NCBI GenBank assembly: GCA_965277105.1
Contig: OZ255710.1
Span: 62,001 to 126,000 of the forward strand
DNA from: CAXSBA01 sp965277105
GTDB lineage: Bacteria > Spirochaetota > UBA12135 > COTS27 > CAXSBA01
Length of the DNA stretch: 64,000 bases
Direction: 5' to 3'
Under the pieces are notes generated by a model. The model did not search any database, was not told the DNA's origin, and worked only from the letters and a program-made list of their open reading frames with translations. The translations under genes and the position numbers were made by a program. Position 1 is the first letter of the stretch; the number at the start of each line of letters is the position of its first letter. This document shows positions 59,111 to 64,000 of this stretch, piece after piece.

Positions 59111-61846
59111 TTATTGACAAGCTTCACATTCTGGGTCAGCTAAAAGACAAGCTTTAGGCTCTTTTTGAAGAGTATTTTGCTCCAAATTTTCTTTATTTAC
59201 CCCTACCGTTTTGGTTATTTGTGATGCTGCTTTAGTCCTTAAATAATAAGTGGTTTTTAACCCACTTTCCCAAACTAATTGATAAATTGCATCAACTCGC
59301 TTTCCATCAATCGTATCTAAAAACAAATTCGTTGAGGCTGATTGGTCAATCCACTTAGAGCGACAAGCAGCTGATTTAATGAGCCACTCTTGATCGATAT
59401 CCATAACCTCTTTAAATTCAAATTTAATCTGCTCCGGGATTTCATCAATATTAGCAATAGAACCGTCGTTAAGCTTGATAAGATCGATAATGTGCTTATT
59501 CCAAAGGTTTAAATCTTGCAACCTATCAATTAGATAACGATTGATAATGAAAAAATTCCCCGAAAGATTTTCTTTCATATAAATGTTCTTGTAACAAGGC
59601 TCAACACAAGGAGTGACCCCGGTAATGTTAGAAATAGTGGCTGTTGGAGCAATGGCCATGCAGTTGGAGTTACGCATACCATATTTTTGGATATGGGCTT
59701 TCACCTTGTCCCAATCCATTCGGATGGCTCTATTTACCTTTAATTTTATTCCTCTTTCTTTTTCTAAGATCTCTAAGCTATCATAAGGCAAAATCCTTTG
59801 ATCCCACTTGCTCCCTTCAAAAGAGTTGTAGGCTCCTTTTTCTTTAGCAAGTTTTGAGCTAGCCAAGATAGCATAATAGGAAATCATTTCCATTGACTTA
59901 TCTGCAAAATCCACTTGCTCACTACTAGAATAAGGGATTTTTAATTTAAAAAGGGCATCGTGATATCCCATTAGCCCTAAACCAATAGGGCGGTGGGTAA
60001 GATTAGATTTTCTAGCTTCTTCAGTAGGATAAAAGTTAATATCAATAACGTTATCTAGCATACGAATTCCAGTGTTAATAGTCTCTCTTACTCTTTTTTC
60101 ATCAAGTTCCCCGTTTACTATCATATTAGATAAATTCAAACTAGCTAAATTGCATACAGCGGTTTCGTTATTCGAAGTATTTAGGGTGATTTCGGTGCAG
60201 AGATTAGAAGAATGGACCACCCCTACATGGCTTTGAGGATTGCGAATATTGACGGCATCTTTAAAAGTTATCCAGGGATGACCGGTCTCATAAAGCATGG
60301 TAAGGGTTTTTCGCCAAAAAGCCCTAGCTTTAATCACTTTATGGACAACAGGGGGATTATTCTCGTATTCTATATATTTTTCTTCAAATTTTTTACCGTA
60401 TAAATAGTGCAGTTCGGGGGTATCATCAGGGGAGAATAAAGTCCAATTGCCATCACTTCTCACCCTTTTCATAAAAAGATCAGAAATGAAAACAGCTGGG
60501 TGAATATCATGAGTCCTTCTTCTCTCATCACCCGTATTTTTTCTTAGTTCAATAAACTCTTCAATGTCTAAATGCCAATTTTCCAAGTAAGCCGCCATAG
60601 CGCCCCTTCTTTTCCCTCCTTGGTTGACGGCTATGGCAATATCATTAAATATTTTGACAAAAGGGATAATCCCTGAAGAAACCCCATTAGTCCCCTTAAT
60701 GGTTGAACCAGAAGCTCTAACGCGTGTCCAATCAGTCCCAATTCCTCCGGCCCACTTTGAAAGCTGGGCATTATCACTGAAATTTTTGAAAATCCCTTGA
60801 AGTGAATCTTGCACGGTGTTGATATAGCAAGAGGAGAGTTGCATGAAATTAGTCCCACTATTAAATAGGGTAGGAGTAGAGCACGTAAGGTAGAGTTTTG
60901 ATAAAACGTTGTAAAACTCAATGGCTCTTTCTTCCTTATTTTCTTCTTTGATGGCTAGCCCCATAGCCACTCGCATCCATAACCATTGCGGGAGTTCAAA
61001 TACCTTTTTTTTCGAGGCGTCTTTGTTACGAGTTTTTAATAAATAGCGATCATAAATGGTTTGAATACCTAAGTAATAGAAAGAAAAATCCCTTTCAGCA
61101 ACTAAAGCATCAGCGATTTTTTTTAAGTCAAAATCCCTTAATTTTTGTGAAAGCAGCTCGTTTTCTACTCCTAGATGAATGTATTCTAAGAAGTTTCCCT
61201 TATATTTTTTGCTTAAATCTTTAGAAGTAATGTTGCAGTGAAGAATTTCTTTATAAAGATTATCTAGTAAAATTCTCGCTGCTAGAGAAGAATAGTCATA
61301 ATGGAATTCAATATTACTCTCAGCTTCTTTTAAAGTTAGATGGTTAATTTCTTTTTGAAGAACCCCGTCGTAAAGTCCCCGACAAATATTATCTACTAGC
61401 GTGTTAATATCAACGTTTTTAAGCCCTTTGGCAATGGTTTTTATTTTATCTAAAAGAATTTTTTTACTAAAATAAAAAGTTCCCCCATTTTCTTGTTTTA
61501 TTTTTAGTTTTTTGCTATTAATCAGCTTTAAGTTGTTCTCTTCTCTGATTTTTTTGTGTTCTTCACGGTAAAGAATATAAGCCCTCGAAACATCAACATA
61601 CTGGTTAACAATCAATATTTCTTCTACAATATTTTGGATATCTTCTACATCGGGATAATTCTCCCTATTGTCAAATTGGTGATTAATTTCTAAAACAACT
61701 TCTTTCGTTAGTTTTTCAACTATTTCTTCGTTTTTTAAGTAGCCTTGACTATAAAAAGCCTTTCTGATAGCGTTTTTTATTCTGTTCCCGTCAAAAGAAA
61801 CTCGCTCACCATTCCTTTTGATAATACTGTCGATTAGTGCTTTCAA
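59111..61846 (-). CDS. nrdA: Ribonucleotide reductase class Ia, alpha subunit
   Basis: Reduces ribonucleoside diphosphates. An N-terminal ATP-cone (residues 1-95, SIIKRNGERVSFDGNRIKNAIRKAF) is followed by a second, degenerate cone (about 110-190). The catalytic barrel shows LSSCYINTVQDSLQGIF, the radical-site Cys in SNLCTEITLNTSNNETAVCNLASLN and GLGLMGYHDALFKL, while the tail ends CEAC-Gln, the redox pair reduced by thioredoxin or glutaredoxin. The 911 residues reflect the two cones, as in Pseudomonas-type NrdA. The start is TTG after AAGGGGG. nrdB and the bacilliredoxin gene follow. Confidence 0.96.
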   Translation of the reverse strand: MKALIDSIIKRNGERVSFDGNRIKNAIRKAFYSQGYLKNEEIVEKLTKEVVLEINHQFDNRENYPDVEDIQNIVEEILIVNQYVDVSRAYILYREEHKKIREENNLKLINSKKLKIKQENGGTFYFSKKILLDKIKTIAKGLKNVDINTLVDNICRGLYDGVLQKEINHLTLKEAESNIEFHYDYSSLAARILLDNLYKEILHCNITSKDLSKKYKGNFLEYIHLGVENELLSQKLRDFDLKKIADALVAERDFSFYYLGIQTIYDRYLLKTRNKDASKKKVFELPQWLWMRVAMGLAIKEENKEERAIEFYNVLSKLYLTCSTPTLFNSGTNFMQLSSCYINTVQDSLQGIFKNFSDNAQLSKWAGGIGTDWTRVRASGSTIKGTNGVSSGIIPFVKIFNDIAIAVNQGGKRRGAMAAYLENWHLDIEEFIELRKNTGDERRRTHDIHPAVFISDLFMKRVRSDGNWTLFSPDDTPELHYLYGKKFEEKYIEYENNPPVVHKVIKARAFWRKTLTMLYETGHPWITFKDAVNIRNPQSHVGVVHSSNLCTEITLNTSNNETAVCNLASLNLSNMIVNGELDEKRVRETINTGIRMLDNVIDINFYPTEEARKSNLTHRPIGLGLMGYHDALFKLKIPYSSSEQVDFADKSMEMISYYAILASSKLAKEKGAYNSFEGSKWDQRILPYDSLEILEKERGIKLKVNRAIRMDWDKVKAHIQKYGMRNSNCMAIAPTATISNITGVTPCVEPCYKNIYMKENLSGNFFIINRYLIDRLQDLNLWNKHIIDLIKLNDGSIANIDEIPEQIKFEFKEVMDIDQEWLIKSAACRSKWIDQSASTNLFLDTIDGKRVDAIYQLVWESGLKTTYYLRTKAASQITKTVGVNKENLEQNTLQKEPKACLLADPECEACQ

Positions 61847-62194
61847 TTTTTTCCCCCTTACCCTTTTTATATTTAGATTTTATATGAATCGATAAAAAAT
61901 AACGTTTATTTCAATATCGATTGTGCCATAATAAAGTGATATACTATATTATAAATTCATTTTGATTGGGTTAGGAAGTTTTTTAAATGGACGCTTTATT
62001 TTTGACTTTTCTAAAAAAGATAAAATAAAGGAAATATTAGCAAATCTTGTTTCTAACAGGAAAAATATCATTTAATTTTCTAGCAAAAAAAAATTAATTA
62101 TTAACCTGATTTCTACAAAAAAAAAAAAAAGTTCTTAAAAATTCAAAAAAAAATCATATTTTGTCAACTTCATAATAGAATTTGAATTAGTTTT
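61847..62194. other. Gene-poor spacer upstream of nrdA and tRNA-Pro
   Basis: Between the nrdA start and tRNA-Pro lie 348 nt that are extremely AT-rich, with poly-A runs near 62115-62135. I see no convincing NrdR box. The nrd leader region runs through about 61847-61960 on the minus strand. One short plus-strand reading frame is listed separately. No hairpin terminator is visible. Confidence 0.5.
61962..62075 (+). CDS. Possible 37-residue peptide (uncertain)
   Basis: A TTG-initiated frame starting MIGLGSFLNGRFIFDFSKK, ending ANLVSNRKNII and a TAA. A TATAA-like box lies about 8-13 nt upstream, as for the leaderless genes of this genome. There is no Shine-Dalgarno and no family. The residue composition looks protein-like, but a chance frame in AT-rich DNA is equally possible. 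Confidence 0.22.
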   Translation: MIGLGSFLNGRFIFDFSKKDKIKEILANLVSNRKNII

Positions 62195-62267
<73 letters not shown>

Positions 62268-62307
62268 TTTTGTTATTATAATATTTTACCGAAGGAACAA
62301 TAAATTT

Positions 62308-62394
62308 TTGAAAAGAAGAAAAAGTAAAGCAAAACTTAATAAAAAAAAAGTTAGAAGAAAAAGAAGAATTAAAAAATTAAGAACTGGTAAATAA
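62308..62394 (+). CDS. Tiny highly basic protein (28 aa), possible ribosome-associated peptide
   Basis: A short frame from TTG at 62308 to TAA at 62392, starting MKRRKSKAKLNKKKVRRKRR and ending IKKLRTGK, with AAGGAA about 10 nt upstream. Nearly two-thirds of residues are Lys or Arg, like small ribosomal proteins or the mS38/AURKAIP1-COX24-like mini-proteins of some bacteria. Position just behind tRNA-Pro also suits a translation gene. The AT-rich setting favours chance Lys codons, so the assignment stays tentative. Confidence 0.4.
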   Translation: MKRRKSKAKLNKKKVRRKRRIKKLRTGK

Positions 62395-62463
62395 ATTATA
62401 ATCAAGTAGTTTTTAAGGATTTTTTTAAAGCCTTTTTTTAGATTAATAAAAAGTAAGGAAAAA

Positions 62464-62499
62464 ATGGCTAAAGCAATAAAAAGTATGCTTTTATCATGA
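62464..62499 (+). CDS. Short upstream frame (11 aa) coupled to the RDD gene
   Basis: ATG at 62464 codes MAKAIKSMLLS and stops at TGA, overlapping the RDD start as ATGA. A ribosome site AAGGA stands six to seven bases before it, while the RDD ATG has no such site. It may be a translational coupler or leader peptide; no function is known. Confidence 0.35.
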   Translation: MAKAIKSMLLS

Positions 62500-62891
62500 A
62501 TTTAAAAACAAGATTTTTATCTTCTACTCTTGATTGGTTTATTATTTACATTCTTTTTGATCTTATTTTTCGAGAAAATTACGGTATTTACCTGGCTTTG
62601 GATCAAGGCACGGTTATATCTTACTCCAATTTAGGGATTAAACTCTTTGCTATATTCCTTTATTATTTGGTTTTTTCTCACTTTTTTTCAGCAACGTTGT
62701 CGCAAATGCTACTAGGGATAAAAGTAGTTGGTTTTGATAAGAAAAAACCCACTTTTAAACAAATTCTTCTTCGAATTAACTTTTATTTCCTTTCCATTAT
62801 CATTTTCCCTAGCTTTTTTTATTTGGTAAAAAAGGGGCAGGCCTGGCATGACGTGGTGTCAAAAACAACATTAGTGATTAAGAATAATTAG
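62496..62891 (+). CDS. RDD family membrane protein
   Basis: Small inner-membrane protein of unknown role. The family name residues are visible: the Arg and Asp of TRFLSSTLDWFIIYILFD in the first helix, and the Asp of KKGQAWHDVVSKTTLVI near the end, with LSQMLLGIKVV between. Three or four helices are seen over 131 residues. No partner is evident. It starts inside the stop of an 11-codon frame and is followed directly by lipA, with which it is probably cotranscribed. Confidence 0.85.
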   Translation: MNLKTRFLSSTLDWFIIYILFDLIFRENYGIYLALDQGTVISYSNLGIKLFAIFLYYLVFSHFFSATLSQMLLGIKVVGFDKKKPTFKQILLRINFYFLSIIIFPSFFYLVKKGQAWHDVVSKTTLVIKNN

Positions 62892-62903
62892 TTGATAAAT
62901 CAA

Positions 62904-63800
62904 ATGAATAATAAAAATATCCTTCTCGATAAAAAACCTAGCTACATTAAAATGCAGCCAATTACTGGCAATGGATTTTTCAAGTTAAAGAAAAAACTTA
63001 ATCTAAAAAATCTGCATACCGTATGTGAAGAAGCCAAGTGCCCCAACATTAGCGAGTGTTGGTCGCAAGGTACAGCTACCATTATGATCTTGGGTGACAC
63101 GTGCACTAGGTTTTGCAAATTTTGCAATGTTAAAACTGGTAATCCACAAGGAGTGGTCGATCAAGACGAGCCTTTTCGGGTTGCTGAGGAAATTGTTCAA
63201 AGTGGGTTGAGCTACGTGGTTTTAACCTGCGTTGATCGCGATGATTTAATTGACGGGGGAGCTGGCATCTTTGCTGAAACCATAGAAAATATTAAACAAA
63301 AAAATTCCACTATTAAAGTGGAAGCGTTAATTTCTGATTACCGCGGGAGTAGTTCTTCTTTAAAAAAAATAACGGCAACTAGGTTGGATGTTTTAGCCCA
63401 TAATATTGAAACCGTAGAAGCGTTAACTCCGATGGTTCGAGATAGAAGAGCTAGTTATCGGGTATCGTTAAATTTATTGGAGGCGGCAAAAAAAGAAAAG
63501 CCTAAGCTCTTAACTAAATCTTCTATAATGCTAGGACTAGGAGAAACTATGGAAGAAGTGGAAACTAGTTTGGAAGATCTTCGAAAAGCAGGGGTAGATA
63601 TTGTTACTTTAGGCCAATACTTAAGGCCGAGCAAAAGGCATTTGTCGGTTAAAAAATATTACTCTTTAGAAGAGTTTAAGGGTTTAGAGAAAATTGCTAG
63701 AGAAAAAGGTTTTTTGTTTGTAGCTGCGGGGCCATTGGTTAGGTCTTCTTACCGAGCGGCTGAGCTTTTCGTTAAAGGGCATTTGGCCGCTGTTTCTTAA
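62904..63800 (+). CDS. lipA: Lipoyl synthase
   Basis: Radical SAM enzyme that inserts sulphur atoms into octanoyl groups on lipoyl domains of 2-oxoacid dehydrogenases. The auxiliary cluster motif is CEEAKCPNISEC (CxxxxCxxxxxC) and the SAM cluster DTCTRFCKFCNVKTG (CxxxCxxC); the C-terminal RSSYRAAELF provides the serine ligand. About 298 residues is normal. I prefer ATG at 62904; a TTG at 62892 directly after the RDD stop would add four residues. No lipB is next to it. Confidence 0.95.
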   Translation: MNNKNILLDKKPSYIKMQPITGNGFFKLKKKLNLKNLHTVCEEAKCPNISECWSQGTATIMILGDTCTRFCKFCNVKTGNPQGVVDQDEPFRVAEEIVQSGLSYVVLTCVDRDDLIDGGAGIFAETIENIKQKNSTIKVEALISDYRGSSSSLKKITATRLDVLAHNIETVEALTPMVRDRRASYRVSLNLLEAAKKEKPKLLTKSSIMLGLGETMEEVETSLEDLRKAGVDIVTLGQYLRPSKRHLSVKKYYSLEEFKGLEKIAREKGFLFVAAGPLVRSSYRAAELFVKGHLAAVS

Positions 63801-63893
63801 CTGAGTTCATTTTAAATTATTGTTATTTTCTAGTTAGTGTTAGTTTAAGGGGCTGCTTTGGATAATTCCAATTATTAAGCCCATTCTCAATGA

Positions 63894-63899
63894 TATAAT
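63894..63899 (+). promoter_or_regulatory. -10 box before the last, partial gene
   Basis: TATAAT ends 9 nt before an ATG at 63909, the same short distance as at rpsD and gltB. No Shine-Dalgarno in between. Confidence 0.45.
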
Positions 63900-63908
63900 T
63901 GTATAAAA

Positions 63909-64000
63909 ATGAAGGGATTTATTATCAATTATGAAGTGTATTTTCAAGAAAGAGAAGCGGATTACTACCTGGTTTTAGGGGTTTTAGAGAATGGGAAAAA
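63909..64000 (+). CDS. Start of an unidentified gene (C-terminus beyond window)
   Basis: ATG at 63909 opens a frame that runs to the edge, beginning MKGFIINYEVYFQEREADYY and going on to LVLGVLENGK. A TATAAT box stands close upstream. The N-terminus GFII followed by LVLGVLENG vaguely recalls the first strands of family B DNA polymerase II, but 30 residues are too few for any claim, and I leave it unnamed. Confidence 0.6.
   Translation, partial: MKGFIINYEVYFQEREADYYLVLGVLENGK

Noticed and set aside
61847..61960. Search for NrdR boxes upstream of nrdA
   Set aside because: Only AT-rich sequence with partial likeness (ATACTATATTAT) is present, far from the ACACTATATATAGTGT-like consensus and without a second copy.

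Overview
This is a compact, strongly AT-rich bacterial chromosome segment. It holds about 60 genes, one tRNA (Pro, anticodon TGG), no rRNA, no CRISPR array and no recognisable phage or insertion element. The cell envelope looks Gram-negative: YajC, two LTSC/LFSC-type lipoprotein signals, a Tat-exported polyamine-binding protein, MurB and MurG. The organism makes menaquinone (menC, menA), lipoate, haem precursors (hemL), histidine and proline, assimilates ammonia through GltBD and has an aerobic class Ia ribonucleotide reductase. It carries Mn-type SOD and fatty-acid desaturases, so it is probably aerobic. Phylum is not settled from this window. The menC and bacilliredoxin types recall Bacteroidota/FCB bacteria, the LytR-C-like gene directly before rsfS and the rhomboid/M23-like pair recall spirochaetes, and pyrG has a deviant N-terminal domain. 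I call it an uncultivated-type streamlined bacterium and leave it there.

Layout. 1-7 kb: yajC (partial, minus), then plus-strand sod-hemL-small ORF-SPL-like radical SAM, a 7 x 14 bp minisatellite, prfB-menC-E1-like enzyme. 7-13 kb, minus: murB, fbp, a 762-residue orphan and a LysE-type exporter, plus a delta-9 desaturase divergent from a second desaturase. 13-17 kb, plus: desaturase, rpsD, cyclophilin-FKBP fusion, PMI-like cupin. 17-22 kb, minus: pirin, murG and two tandem S41 protease-like lipoproteins. 22-24.5 kb, plus: gpmI, thioredoxin-fold protein, small membrane protein. 24.5-27.8 kb, minus: zinc operon zur-znuA-znuC-znuB behind a 33-bp palindrome. 28-30 kb: rhomboid protease and a degenerate M23 protein. 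30-33.5 kb, minus: methyltransferase, aspA and a sugar aminotransferase. 33.5-53 kb, plus: holB, gltBD, LytR-C-like protein, rsfS, CapD-type dehydratase, pyrG, menA, FAD oxidoreductase, hisE, hisG, PfkB kinase, proC, trpS, serS. 53-54 kb: a freshly broken DUF4268-type gene. 54-64 kb: potD with a structured leader, a 550-residue orphan, the nrdA-nrdB-bacilliredoxin/rhodanese operon (minus), tRNA-Pro, a tiny basic ORF, an RDD protein, lipA and the start of a further gene.

The genes are densely packed, with many 4-bp ATGA or TAATG overlaps and several TTG/GTG starts. A recurring feature is a perfect TATAAT box only 6-11 nt before a start codon, which suggests common leaderless transcription. The most interesting items are the zinc regulon with its operator and expanded His-rich ZnuA loop, the SPL-like radical SAM/HhH protein, the broken nuclease-like gene, the potD leader, the minisatellite and the two large orphan proteins.
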